Origin: Marinospirillum perlucidum
GTDB taxonomy: Bacteria; Pseudomonadota; Gammaproteobacteria; Pseudomonadales; Halomonadaceae
Direction: 5' to 3'
Length of the DNA stretch: 64,000 bases
Assembly: GCF_003336805.1 (NCBI RefSeq)
Contig: NZ_QFWJ01000005.1
Location: forward strand, 62,001 to 126,000
The first letter of the stretch is position 1. Every line of letters begins with the position of its first letter. This document shows positions 16,585 through 25,037 of this stretch, piece after piece. Both the position numbers and the translations under genes were made by a program. The notes beneath the pieces are model-generated. The model worked only from the letters and a program-made list of their open reading frames with translations, was not told the DNA's origin and did not search any database.

Positions 16585-18273
16585 TCAGATGATTTGCTGT
16601 TGCTTGAGGGCTTCCAGCAGGTGGGTTGCAGGCGTCGAGGCATCCAGTGTCAGGGGTGAGGAGGCTCCCCCCAGCTGTGCCTGGAGTTCCTTCTGGTCTG
16701 AAGCGCTGGCCGTGATGACCAGGAAGCCCTTGCCGGCCAGGAGTTGTTCCAGAGCGTCCTGCTGGCGCAGTAATTCCTTGTCCAGTTCATCCTCGTAAAT
16801 CACCAGAGCCAACCGCCCCTGATCAAAGAGGCGTCTTTCCAGTTCCTGCTGGAGCTGACGTCTGCTTTCCGGGGTGCCGCCGGTGATTTCTACCTTACCC
16901 GCTTGAGGTCCCAGGCGTGCGGATCTTTCCTGGGCCGTGACCGCTTGCAGCTGCTGATCATGACTGCTTTGGGTTTCTTCACGCACCATGCCAGCAGCCA
17001 GGGTGGCCTGGTTGATACGATCGATGAGGATAAAGCTGCCGGTTCCCGGAAGCTGGTTGTAGGCATCGACCGCCAGGGGTTGATCCAGCTGCAGCTCGAC
17101 TCGGGCGATTTCATTCAGTTCCAGACTGCCTGCCGGGATTTTTTCCAGAGTATTGACCTGGGTTTTGTAGTGTACGGCTGTCACCCGGGCATTGACCTGG
17201 TTGCTGCCCAGTTTCATCAGGTAGTTCTTGCCCGGAACCAGAGGCTGTTCTGCCATCCATACCAGTTCGGCCTGCAAGTGATCGGTTACCTGGGGCTCTT
17301 CGCCCTTGCGGACCAGAAGATCACCGCGGGAGATATCGATTTCATCTTCCAGCGTCAGGGTAATCGCCATGGGGGCGTAGGCTGCTTCCAGTTCACCTTC
17401 ATAGGTCACGATGGAAGCCACCCGGCTGGTTTGTCCGGAGGGCAGAACCCGGATTTCATCACCGGGGCGGACTTCACCCGAAGCCAGGGTGCCGCAATAG
17501 CCACGAAAATCCAGATGCGGGCGATTGACGTATTGCACCGGGAAACGCAGCGGCTGGTGGCGGGTGTCCGCGCGGGTATCCACGCTTTCCAGCAGTTCCA
17601 TCAGGGGGAGACCCGAGTACCAGTTCATTGCCTCGGAAGGACTGACGACATTATCCCCCTTGAGGGCTGACAAGGGCACGAAATCCACCTGAGGCAGGTT
17701 GAGATCACGGGTGAATTCCAGGTAATCCTTACGAATTTGATTGAAAACCTCTTCGCTGTAATCGACCAGATCCAATTTGTTGACGGCCACTACCAGGTTT
17801 TTGATGCCCAGGAGGGAAACCAAAAAGGTGTGACGACAGGTCTGTACCTGAACACCCTTGCGGGCATCGATCAGGATAATGGCCAGTTCGCAATTGGAGG
17901 CACCAGTGACCATGTTGCGGGTGTACTGTTCATGGCCGGGGGTATCGGCAATGATGAATTTACGCCGGGCTGTAGAGAAATAACGATAGGCAACATCAAT
18001 GGTGATGCCCTGTTCGCGTTCAGCCTGAAGGCCATCGACCAGCAAGGCCAGATCCACGGCTTCGCCGGTGGTGCCGCTGGTTTTACTGTCTTTTTCCAGG
18101 GCTTCCAGCTGATCTTCGTAAATCATCTTGCTGTCGTGCAGCAGACGACCGATCAGGGTGGATTTGCCATCATCAACACTGCCGCAGGTCAGAAGACGCA
18201 GCAACTGCTTGTCTTCATGCTGCTTCAGGTAGGCATGGATGTCTTCAGCAATAAGTTCAGATTGGTGGCTCAT
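16585..18273 (-). CDS. cysN: Sulfate adenylyltransferase GTPase subunit CysN with degenerate APS-kinase-like tail
   Basis: CysN is the GTPase subunit of ATP sulfurylase; with CysD it makes APS from sulfate and ATP. The protein is 562 residues, about 90 longer than E. coli CysN. The GTPase motifs are [18 protein letters not shown] (G1), [11 protein letters not shown] (G3) and NKLDL (G4), followed by EF-Tu-like domains 2 and 3. From about residue 440 an extension ([17 protein letters not shown], then [19 protein letters not shown]) sits where bifunctional CysNC proteins have APS kinase. It lacks a Walker A motif, so it is probably inactive. The start overlaps the stop of cysD, so they form one operon. 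Confidence 0.93.
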   Translation of the reverse strand: MSHQSELIAEDIHAYLKQHEDKQLLRLLTCGSVDDGKSTLIGRLLHDSKMIYEDQLEALEKDSKTSGTTGEAVDLALLVDGLQAEREQGITIDVAYRYFSTARRKFIIADTPGHEQYTRNMVTGASNCELAIILIDARKGVQVQTCRHTFLVSLLGIKNLVVAVNKLDLVDYSEEVFNQIRKDYLEFTRDLNLPQVDFVPLSALKGDNVVSPSEAMNWYSGLPLMELLESVDTRADTRHQPLRFPVQYVNRPHLDFRGYCGTLASGEVRPGDEIRVLPSGQTSRVASIVTYEGELEAAYAPMAITLTLEDEIDISRGDLLVRKGEEPQVTDHLQAELVWMAEQPLVPGKNYLMKLGSNQVNARVTAVHYKTQVNTLEKIPAGSLELNEIARVELQLDQPLAVDAYNQLPGTGSFILIDRINQATLAAGMVREETQSSHDQQLQAVTAQERSARLGPQAGKVEITGGTPESRRQLQQELERRLFDQGRLALVIYEDELDKELLRQQDALEQLLAGKGFLVITASASDQKELQAQLGGASSPLTLDASTPATHLLEALKQQQII

Positions 18274-19190
18274 TAGAAATAGCCCTCCATTTTCTTCTGC
18301 TCCATCGAGCCCTTGGCATCCTTGTCGATCATGCGGCCCTGGCGTTCAGAGGTGGTGGTCAGCAGCATTTCCTGGATGATTTCGGGCAGGGTCGCCGCTT
18401 CGGACTCGATTGCACCGGTCAGTGGGTAGCAGCCCAGGGTGCGGAAGCGCACGGATTTCATTTCGGGTTTTTCGCCTTCGTCCAGAGGCAGGCGGTCATC
18501 ATCCACCATGATCCAGGTGCCATCACGCCAGACGACCGGGCGTTCAGCAGCGTAGTAGAGAGGGACGATGGGAAGGTTTTCCAGCCAGATGTACTGCCAG
18601 ATATCCAGTTCCGTCCAATTGGACAGGGGGAAGACACGAATACTTTCACCTTTTTGAACCTGGGTGTTGTAGAGATTCCAGAGTTCGGGACGCTGATTCT
18701 TGGGGTCCCAACGGTGGTTTTTGTCGCGGAAGGAGAAAATCCGCTCCTTGGCGCGGGATTTTTCCTCATCACGGCGGGCACCGCCAAAAGCAGCATCAAA
18801 GCCGTACTTGTCCAGAGCCTGTTTTAGGCTCTGGGTTTTCATAATATCGGTATGCAGGGCCGAGCCGTGAACCATGGGGTTGATGTTCATATCCACCCCT
18901 TCCTGGTTGATGTGCACGAGCAACTCCATTCCGGCTTCCTTGGCCATGCGGTTGCGGAATTCAATCATCTCCCGGAATTTCCAGGTGGTGTCCACGTGCA
19001 GCAGGGGAAAAGGAGGCGTGCCGGGTGCAAAGGCCTTGCGGGCCAGGTGCAGCATGACGGTGGAGTCCTTGCCAACCGAATAGAGCATCACCGGATTATC
19101 AAAGCTGGCAGCCACTTCACGAATGATGTGGATGCTTTCCGCCTCCAGTTGCTTGAGGTGGGTAAGCCGCTCAGGTGCTGGCTGAGGCAT
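18273..19190 (-). CDS. cysD: Sulfate adenylyltransferase small subunit CysD
   Basis: CysD is the catalytic adenylyl-transferring subunit of ATP sulfurylase, of the PAPS-reductase/N-type ATP pyrophosphatase fold. It is 305 residues, the normal length. Motifs include the PP-loop [16 protein letters not shown] (about 35-50), [32 protein letters not shown] across the active site, and [14 protein letters not shown]. The C-terminus KKMEGYF is typical. The first gene of cysDN, it is divergent from cysI with a 365-bp shared upstream region. Confidence 0.96.
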   Translation of the reverse strand: MPQPAPERLTHLKQLEAESIHIIREVAASFDNPVMLYSVGKDSTVMLHLARKAFAPGTPPFPLLHVDTTWKFREMIEFRNRMAKEAGMELLVHINQEGVDMNINPMVHGSALHTDIMKTQSLKQALDKYGFDAAFGGARRDEEKSRAKERIFSFRDKNHRWDPKNQRPELWNLYNTQVQKGESIRVFPLSNWTELDIWQYIWLENLPIVPLYYAAERPVVWRDGTWIMVDDDRLPLDEGEKPEMKSVRFRTLGCYPLTGAIESEAATLPEIIQEMLLTTTSERQGRMIDKDAKGSMEQKKMEGYF

Positions 19191-19555
19191 GGGATAAACT
19201 CCTGTTGATTCTGAATGTCAGGGATTATGCCTGCGTCTTTTTGAAACCAAAAAGAATATATGTGAATTTTGTAATAGCTTTTTGGGATATGGGTGTCTTT
19301 CGATCTGGTTATATTAAAATTATAATTGAGTATTTTATGTTATATAGAAGAGGCGTTAACCTTGCACCCACTTGCTGCTGGTGACGCTGCTGACTTGACC
19401 TGAGCGATGGGGGCGCGTAAACACTCCCTGACACTTCTGGAAGAGAGGTGATCGGACTCCTCGATCAGCTTCGAGTCTCTTTCCAGTTTGCCCACAGGGG
19501 TCAGTTGCAGCCAGCCAGTCAGTCATCAAAATTTTATAGAAGGTGGTGTTTGTCC
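19191..19555. other. 365-bp divergent cysD/cysI control region
   Basis: No gene is seen here. An AT-rich block (19245-19345) probably holds the promoters and any CysB site for both directions, although I cannot place a CysB box. Closer to cysI, the transcribed leader contains the structured element at 19437-19486. A reading frame open from 19448 runs into cysI but has no ribosome site or family similarity before 19556. Confidence 0.5.
19437..19486 (+). promoter_or_regulatory. Structured leader element upstream of cysI
   Basis: An outer stem pairs CTGGAAGAGA with TCTCTTTCCAG (one-base bulge). Inside, either TGATCG/CGATCA or GACTC/GAGTC can pair, and the two inner helices exclude each other. 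The element ends 69 bases before the cysI start. It might act as an attenuator or RNA-based regulator; I recognise no known riboswitch family. Confidence 0.45.
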
Positions 19556-21211
19556 ATGTACACGTATAACCAAGTCGATCAGCAGCTGGTGGATGAGCGG
19601 GTTGCCCAGTATCGTGACCAGACCCGGCGTTATCTGGCCGGCGAACTGCCGGAAGAGGAGTTTCTCGCTCTGCGTTTGATGAATGGTCTTTATATCCAGC
19701 GTCAGGCGCCCATGCTGAGGGTGGCGATTCCCTACGGCACCTTCTCGTCGACCCAGATGCGCACCTTTGCCCACATTGCCCGCACCTGGGATAAGGGCTA
19801 CGGGCATTTCACCACGCGCACCAATATCCAGTTCAACTGGCCCAAGCTGGAGGAAGTACCGGACATTCTTGCCGAGCTGGCCAAGGTGCAGATGCATGCC
19901 ATCCAGACTTCGGGGAACTGTATTCGCAACACCACGACGGACCCTCTTGCCGGTGTTGCTGCTGATGAAGTGGAAGATCCGCGCCCCTGGTGTGAGCTGA
20001 TTCGCCAGTGGTCGACCCTGCATCCCGAATTTGCTTATCTGCCGCGCAAATTCAAGATTGCAGTCAGTGGCGGGCCTTACGACCGGGCTTCCAGTCGGGT
20101 GCATGATATCGGTCTGGAGCTGGTTCGTGGCAGTGATGGTCAGACAGGTTTCAAGGTGTTGGTTGGTGGCGGCCTGGGTCGTACCCCGGTAATCGGCAAG
20201 GTGATTCGCGACTTCCTGGAGCCTGAAGAGCTGCTCAGCTACCTGGAAGCCATCCTGCGGATTTATAACCTGCGCGGACGTCGCGACAACAAGTACAAGG
20301 CCAGAATCAAAATTCTCGTGGGTGCTCTGGGCATCGAAGAATTCCGTCGCCTGGTCGAGGAAGAGTGGCAACACCTGAAGGGGGGTGAGCTGCGCTTGTC
20401 CGAGGCAAGAATTGCCGAGATCAAGGCTCACTTCCAGCCTTTTGAATACAACCTGCAGGCTGCTGAGGATTCCACTCTTGAGCAGCAGCTGGCCGAGAAC
20501 ACCGATTTTCGGGTCTGGTATGAGCAGAATACCCAGTCGCACCGTCAGCCCGGTTACCGGGTAGTGCACCTCTCGCTTAAGCCGCTATTGGGCGCGCCAG
20601 GTGATATCACCCATCAGCAGATGGATGCCATTGCCGAGCTGGCCGATCGCTACAGCTTTGGTGAGATTCGTGCCACCCAGGATCAGAACCTGGTTCTGAC
20701 CGATGTTGAACAAAAGGATCTGTTGAGCCTTTGGCAGCAATTGGAAGAAGCCGGTCTGGCCCGGACCAATATCAATACCCTGACTGACATGATTGTCTGC
20801 CCCGGTTTTGATTTCTGTAACCTGGCCAATGCGCATACTCTGAATATTGCCGATGCCATCAACCAGGAATTCGATGATCTGGATTATCTGCATGACCTGG
20901 GTGATATCCAGTTGAACATGTCCGGCTGCATCAATGCCTGTGCCCACCATCACGTGGGTCATATTGGCATTCTCGGGGTGAACAAGAAGGGAGAAGACTG
21001 GTACCAGATCACCCTGGGCGGTTCAGCCACCGAAAATGCCCAGCTGGGCAAGGTGCTGGGCAAGGCGGTGGCGGCTGAAGAAGTGCCTGCTACCCTGCGA
21101 ACCCTCTTGAATACTTATCTTGAGGTTCGCGAGGAAGGCGAAAGCTTTATCCAGGCTTTTGAAAGGGTCGGCATGCAGCCCTTCAAGGAAGCGGTTTACC
21201 CTCCGGCCTGA
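19556..21211 (+). CDS. cysI: Sulfite reductase hemoprotein (nitrite/sulfite reductase family)
   Basis: This siroheme/[4Fe-4S] enzyme reduces sulfite to sulfide. It is 551 residues and closely matches, as recalled, the Pseudomonas-type CysI that works without a flavoprotein fusion. ATG 19556 is used (AGAAGG upstream; N-terminus MYTYNQVDQQLVDERV). Two ferredoxin-like/siroheme repeats are visible: GHFTTRTNIQFNWP with SGNCIRNTTTDPLAG, and a second half with IRATQDQNLVL. The cluster cysteines are in CPGFDFC (spaced by five) and NMSGCINAC (spaced by three), which together ligate siroheme and the 4Fe-4S cluster. It overlaps the convergent antitoxin gene by 16 bases. CysG downstream in the window supplies siroheme. 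Confidence 0.93.
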   Translation: MYTYNQVDQQLVDERVAQYRDQTRRYLAGELPEEEFLALRLMNGLYIQRQAPMLRVAIPYGTFSSTQMRTFAHIARTWDKGYGHFTTRTNIQFNWPKLEEVPDILAELAKVQMHAIQTSGNCIRNTTTDPLAGVAADEVEDPRPWCELIRQWSTLHPEFAYLPRKFKIAVSGGPYDRASSRVHDIGLELVRGSDGQTGFKVLVGGGLGRTPVIGKVIRDFLEPEELLSYLEAILRIYNLRGRRDNKYKARIKILVGALGIEEFRRLVEEEWQHLKGGELRLSEARIAEIKAHFQPFEYNLQAAEDSTLEQQLAENTDFRVWYEQNTQSHRQPGYRVVHLSLKPLLGAPGDITHQQMDAIAELADRYSFGEIRATQDQNLVLTDVEQKDLLSLWQQLEEAGLARTNINTLTDMIVCPGFDFCNLANAHTLNIADAINQEFDDLDYLHDLGDIQLNMSGCINACAHHHVGHIGILGVNKKGEDWYQITLGGSATENAQLGKVLGKAVAAEEVPATLRTLLNTYLEVREEGESFIQAFERVGMQPFKEAVYPPA

Positions 21212-21507
21212 TCGGTGGTGGCAACCAGCTTGACTCCAAGTGCCCTGCAAACGCGCTGGACGGTGTCCAGTCGTGGCTGGGCACCGGGTCGCAGAGCCTT
21301 GTAAAGTGCTTCACGCTGAATGCCGCTGGCCTTGGCAATCTGGGTCATTCCTCTGGCTTTGGCGATATGCCCCAAGGCAGCCGCTAGCTCGCCAGGGTCG
21401 CCTTCCTGGAGAACCTGGGTCAGGTACTCGGCAACATCAGCGTCACTGGTCAGATATTCTGCCATGTCAAATTCAGACACTTGCAGCAGGTTTTTTGAAG
21501 CGGTCAT
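21196..21507 (-). CDS. Addiction-module antidote, HTH (XRE-like, HI1420 type)
   Basis: This 103-residue antitoxin has an N-terminal extension (FDMAEYLTSDADVAEYLTQVLQEGD) typical of the HI1420-type antidotes. A helix-turn-helix follows (LGHIAKARGMTQIAKASGIQREALYKAL). ATG 21507 is chosen as it gives the family N-terminus; the longer frame upstream reads through the toxin gene. It is the second gene after the toxin, 4 bases away. Its 3-prime end overlaps the cysI stop region on the opposite strand. Confidence 0.87.
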   Translation of the reverse strand: MTASKNLLQVSEFDMAEYLTSDADVAEYLTQVLQEGDPGELAAALGHIAKARGMTQIAKASGIQREALYKALRPGAQPRLDTVQRVCRALGVKLVATTDQAGG

Positions 21508-21511
21508 GGGA

Positions 21512-21808
21512 TTAACCTCGTAATTGTTGAGCCATTTCCTTGGCCGTGGCAATGTCTTTTTGCTGGGAGCTTTTATCGCCTCCGCCCAGCATGAGCAGGA
21601 TTTGGTCACCTTCATGCAGGTAGTACATTCGCCATCCTGGTCCAAAGAATTCACGCATTTCATAGACATGATTGCCGACTGGGGCGACATCACCCAGTAA
21701 GCCTCGCTGAGCTTTTTCCAGGCGTCGCAGAAGCCGTAACCGTGTCGGGCGATCTTTCAGTCCTTTGATCCACTGCTGAAAAGCAGCGGTTTGCTTGATC
21801 GTGTACAT
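21512..21808 (-). CDS. RelE-superfamily toxin (HI1419/HigB-like addiction module killer protein)
   Basis: This 98-residue protein has the Gp49/HI1419-type toxin signature: RLRLLRRLEKAQRGLLGDVAPVG, then YEMREFFGPGWRMYYLHEGD, and a tail LMLGGGDKSSQQKDIATAKEMA. In this family the toxins are predicted mRNA interferases acting on the ribosome. Its start lies inside the end of the DMT transporter gene (52-base overlap, same strand) and no clear ribosome site is visible, so translation may depend on the upstream gene. The antitoxin follows, the reversed order typical of HigBA-like modules. Confidence 0.87.
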   Translation of the reverse strand: MYTIKQTAAFQQWIKGLKDRPTRLRLLRRLEKAQRGLLGDVAPVGNHVYEMREFFGPGWRMYYLHEGDQILLMLGGGDKSSQQKDIATAKEMAQQLRG

Positions 21809-22707
21809 GGTTTGACTGTAATTGATCGATTACGTTTCAACAAGTTCTGATTATGAAAAGAAGGTTTTCGACCCTGCCGCCAGGCGATTAACAGCAATGG
21901 GATAACAATCATGCTGCTGCCCACCCAAAACCAGAAGTCCGGCACCTCGGCAAAGAGTATCCAGCCCAGAGCGACCGCCCAGATCAAGCCGGTGTATTCG
22001 GCGCTGGTGACCTGATTGGCATCCACCTGCTGATAGGCCAGCAGTACCGTGATGTTGTAACCGAGAATGCAGATGGCAGAAACCAGTGCAGGCAGCAGGA
22101 TTTGTGGCTGCCAGCCTGCTCCTTCCCACCAGGCCAGCATTCCCGAAGTCGGCAGAATCAGCAGATAACCAAGAAACAGCTTGTGCACCGTACCCTGAAC
22201 AGAAGGGAGTTTGCGGACCAGGAGTGCACTGCTGGCCAGGGCTACAGCGGAACCCAATGCAGCCAGGGCTGCCCAGTTGAAATCAACAGGCCTTAAAATG
22301 ACCAGAATGCCCAGAAAGCCACTGATTACAGCCAGTAAGCTCAGGGGTGTCAGTCTTTCCCGGAACAGGATGACTGAAAAGACCATGACCAGCAGGGGGG
22401 CGGCATAGAAGAGTGCATTGGCTGTTGCCAGGGGCAGGTAGGTCAGAGCGATGACCATGCAGATGATGCCGCCCAGGTGCAGGTGAGCCCTGAACAAGTG
22501 TACCTTCCAGCCGGTCAGAAACTGCTGGCGATTAAGTTGGCCAGCCAAGGGCAGTAGCAGGATTAGCGTAAACAGGCAGCGCAAGAAGGCAAACTGGAGT
22601 ACTGGCGTACCGGGTTCCAGCAGCTTGATGGCAACATCGGACAAAAGCGCAAGAAAGTTGCCCAGTATTAATAAAGCCAGCGCCGAGTTAAGCGTTTTGC
22701 CTGACAT
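21757..22707 (-). CDS. DMT-superfamily transporter (EamA, RhaT/SAM-transporter-like)
   Basis: This is a 316-residue inner-membrane protein with about ten hydrophobic spans in two EamA repeats. It starts LALLILGNFLALLSDVAIKLL; internal motifs include FAFLRCLFTLILLLPLAG, NALFYAAPLLVMVFSVILFRERLT and, in the second half, VTSAEYTGLIWAVALGWILFAEVPD. The substrate is unknown. It is divergent from the LysR gene at 22815, with a 107-bp shared promoter region that suggests LysR control. The basic C-terminal tail is encoded over the start of the toxin gene; the tail could have been extended by the insertion of the toxin module. Confidence 0.85.
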   Translation of the reverse strand: MSGKTLNSALALLILGNFLALLSDVAIKLLEPGTPVLQFAFLRCLFTLILLLPLAGQLNRQQFLTGWKVHLFRAHLHLGGIICMVIALTYLPLATANALFYAAPLLVMVFSVILFRERLTPLSLLAVISGFLGILVILRPVDFNWAALAALGSAVALASSALLVRKLPSVQGTVHKLFLGYLLILPTSGMLAWWEGAGWQPQILLPALVSAICILGYNITVLLAYQQVDANQVTSAEYTGLIWAVALGWILFAEVPDFWFWVGSSMIVIPLLLIAWRQGRKPSFHNQNLLKRNRSITVKPCTRSSKPLLFSSGSKD

Positions 22708-22814
22708 CTTTTACCTCCATTTTAATCCTGGTCAGTGTGGGGAAGAGGCATTCTAGACAGGAGGGTGTATCTGATAAAATGATGTTTATTGCTAACCTAT
22801 TAGATTTTTAGATA

Positions 22815-23747
22815 ATGAAATTGCCTCCCTTAAAATCCCTGCCGGTCTTTGAAGCCGTAGCCCGTTTGAACAGTTTTTCCCTGGCGGCAGAAGAGCTGGC
22901 CGTGAGCCAGAGTGCGGTCAGCCACCAGATCAAACAGCTGGAAACCTACTTGGGCGAACCCCTGTTTCAACGCACCGGGCGCTACCTGCAGTTAACGGAA
23001 CAGGGGCGTCAATATCAGGAGGTGGTAACTTCCTCCCTGCTGGAAATCCAGAGGGCTAGCGAGCAACTGCTGGGGCGCGAGCAATCGCGTTTGCGGCTTT
23101 CTGTTTACAGCTCCTTTGCTGTGCGCTGGCTGGTGCCGCGTCTGCCCGCTTTGCAGCAGGCCTGTCCACAACTGGATTTATCCCTGGAAATGACCGGTGA
23201 AAACCCGGTGCTGAGTGATCGGGTCGGGGATTGCTTTATTACCATTCATCAGACGTCTGCGGCCTTTGATTACGAACTGCTCTATGAAGAGCAGTTGTTT
23301 CCCGTGGTCAGTCGAGATTTTTGGCAAACCCTGGTTCGTCAATTGGATCTGGACCCCGAGCAACCCGAGTTGCAGCCGGAAGATCTGGCTGCTTTTCCTC
23401 TGCTGTCGACAGCCAGTATCTACCAACGTCCTCAGGGGGACTGGCAGGCCTGGTATCAGGCTGCCGGTAAAAGCCTGCCAGCGAGTGCGCGCCTGCAGCA
23501 TTTCAGTCATATGCTGCTGGCCCTGGAAGCAGCACGTTTTCATCAGGGCATTGCTTTGACCAATGACTATATGCTGAGTAATCGCAAGGATGCCGAGGAT
23601 TTTGTGCGTCTGCCCGGTCATGCCGTGAGAACTGGTGATCGTTTTTACTTTGCCTGGAAGCAGTCACGCTACCGCGAGACGGGAATACGCCAGTTACGCC
23701 AGTGGTTGGTTCGTGAAGCTGCTGCGACTGGTTTGCTTTCTTCCTGA
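22815..23747 (+). CDS. LysR-family transcriptional regulator (GcvA-like)
   Basis: This 310-residue protein has the LysR winged HTH at the N-terminus (LPVFEAVARLNSFSLAAEELAVSQSAVSHQIKQLE split around residues 8-45) and a periplasmic-binding-protein-like effector domain (about 92-300). The opening LPPLKSLPVFEAVARL is typical of the GcvA/AmpR subgroup. It is divergent from the DMT transporter and is its likely regulator. The effector is unknown. The start has a weak ribosome site in AT-rich DNA. Confidence 0.9.
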   Translation: MKLPPLKSLPVFEAVARLNSFSLAAEELAVSQSAVSHQIKQLETYLGEPLFQRTGRYLQLTEQGRQYQEVVTSSLLEIQRASEQLLGREQSRLRLSVYSSFAVRWLVPRLPALQQACPQLDLSLEMTGENPVLSDRVGDCFITIHQTSAAFDYELLYEEQLFPVVSRDFWQTLVRQLDLDPEQPELQPEDLAAFPLLSTASIYQRPQGDWQAWYQAAGKSLPASARLQHFSHMLLALEAARFHQGIALTNDYMLSNRKDAEDFVRLPGHAVRTGDRFYFAWKQSRYRETGIRQLRQWLVREAAATGLLSS

Positions 23748-23852
23748 AGTCCTTGGAAGTGGAAAGCAGCTTTGCATTTTACCCCTGAGTCTTGTAGGTG
23801 TTTTAACTGTTGGTTGGAATTAAATTATTGAAAATAAAGAATAAATAGAAAA

Positions 23853-23868
23853 TGGACTGATTCTTGCT
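23853..23868 (+). promoter_or_regulatory. Sigma-54 (-24/-12) promoter of hupSLC
   Basis: TGGACTGATTCTTGCT shows GG and GC separated by exactly 10 bases, with the TTGCT of the -12 element; the -24 element is TGGAC instead of TGGCAC. The start of transcription would be near 23879, about 64 bases before the hupS ATG. The gene for an NtrC-type activator (HupR) lies in the same locus. Confidence 0.75.
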
Positions 23869-23942
23869 TCGACACTGCTGGTTAAGCAGCCATCCAATAA
23901 AAACGATTGCCAGGCAAGACGACTGGCAGCAGAGGACGGACT

Positions 23943-25037
23943 ATGTCGAACAATGTAGAAACCTTTTATCAAGTGATGCGCCGCCAGGGGATTACCCGGC
24001 GCAGCTTTATGAAGTACTGCAGCCTGACCGCTGCCGCTCTGGGGTTGGGCCCCAGTTTTGCTCCCCAGATTGCCCATGCCATGGAAACCAAGCAGCGTAC
24101 GCCGGTTATCTGGCTGCACGGCCTGGAATGTACCTGCTGTTCGGAATCCTTTATCCGTTCCGCCCATCCGCTGGTCAAGGACGTGGTCCTGTCGATGATT
24201 TCCATGGATTACAACGATCTCTTGATGGCATCAGCCGGTCACCAGGCAGAAGCTGCGCTGGAAACCAGCATGGAAAATCACAAGGGCAACTATATCCTGG
24301 CCGTTGAGGGCAATCCGCCTCTGAATGAAGATGGCATGTTCTGCATCAGCGGTGGCAAGCCCTTTATCGAGAAGCTGAAAAAAGCAGCAGAAGGCGCCAA
24401 GGCGATTATTGCCTGGGGTAGCTGTGCCAGTTGGGGCTGTGTTCAGGCTGCTCGCCCCAACCCCACCCAGGCGGTGCCTATTCATAAGGTGATCACCGAC
24501 AAGCCGATTATCAAGGTGCCCGGTTGTCCTCCCATCGCCGAGGTCATGACCGGGGTGATTACCTATATGCTGACCTTTGATCGTCTGCCCGAGCTGGATC
24601 GTCAGGGCCGACCCAAGATGTTCTACAGCCAGCGTATCCACGACAAATGCTACCGCCGTCCCCACTTCGATGCCGGACAGTTTGTGGAAAGCTGGGATGA
24701 TGAAAATGCCCGCAAGGGTTACTGCCTCTACAAGGTGGGCTGTAAAGGGCCGACCACCTATAACGCCTGTTCCACCGTGCGCTGGAATGAAGGGATTTCC
24801 TTCCCTATTCAGGCGGGTCATGGCTGTATCGGCTGTTCCGAAGATGGTTTCTGGGATCAGGGCTCTTTCTATGATCGCCTGACCTCCATCAATCAGTTTG
24901 GTATTGAAGAAAACGCCGACACTGTGGGCATGACCGCTGCCGGTGTGGTGGGTGCAGGTATTGCTGCCCACGCTGCAGTGAGTGCCATTAAACAAACGAC
25001 CCAGCGCAAGAAGACGGAAGAGGAGCAGAATTCATGA
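23943..25037 (+). CDS. hupS: Oxygen-tolerant uptake [NiFe]-hydrogenase small subunit
   Basis: This is the electron-transferring subunit of the membrane-bound uptake hydrogenase, which passes electrons from the active site to cytochrome b. It is 364 residues. The twin-arginine signal ITRRSFMKY (residues 17-25) ends with the cleavage site AHA^ME (46/47). In mature numbering, Cys17, Cys19, Cys20, Cys115, Cys120 and Cys149 are all present (precursor 63, 65, 66, 161, 166, 195). This is the six-cysteine set of the [4Fe-3S] proximal cluster of oxygen-tolerant enzymes such as Ralstonia HoxK. A C-terminal hydrophobic helix ([20 protein letters not shown]) anchors it. It overlaps hupL by 4 bases. Confidence 0.97.
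   Translation: MSNNVETFYQVMRRQGITRRSFMKYCSLTAAALGLGPSFAPQIAHAMETKQRTPVIWLHGLECTCCSESFIRSAHPLVKDVVLSMISMDYNDLLMASAGHQAEAALETSMENHKGNYILAVEGNPPLNEDGMFCISGGKPFIEKLKKAAEGAKAIIAWGSCASWGCVQAARPNPTQAVPIHKVITDKPIIKVPGCPPIAEVMTGVITYMLTFDRLPELDRQGRPKMFYSQRIHDKCYRRPHFDAGQFVESWDDENARKGYCLYKVGCKGPTTYNACSTVRWNEGISFPIQAGHGCIGCSEDGFWDQGSFYDRLTSINQFGIEENADTVGMTAAGVVGAGIAAHAAVSAIKQTTQRKKTEEEQNS

Noticed and set aside
19526-20569. 347-codon open frame on the minus strand opposite cysI
   Set aside because: Antisense shadow; the plus strand carries all sulfite reductase motifs.
23758-23778. A second -24/-12-like sequence (TGG...TTGC) upstream of hupS
   Set aside because: Spacing between GG and GC is 11 bases, one too many; the site at 23853 fits better.
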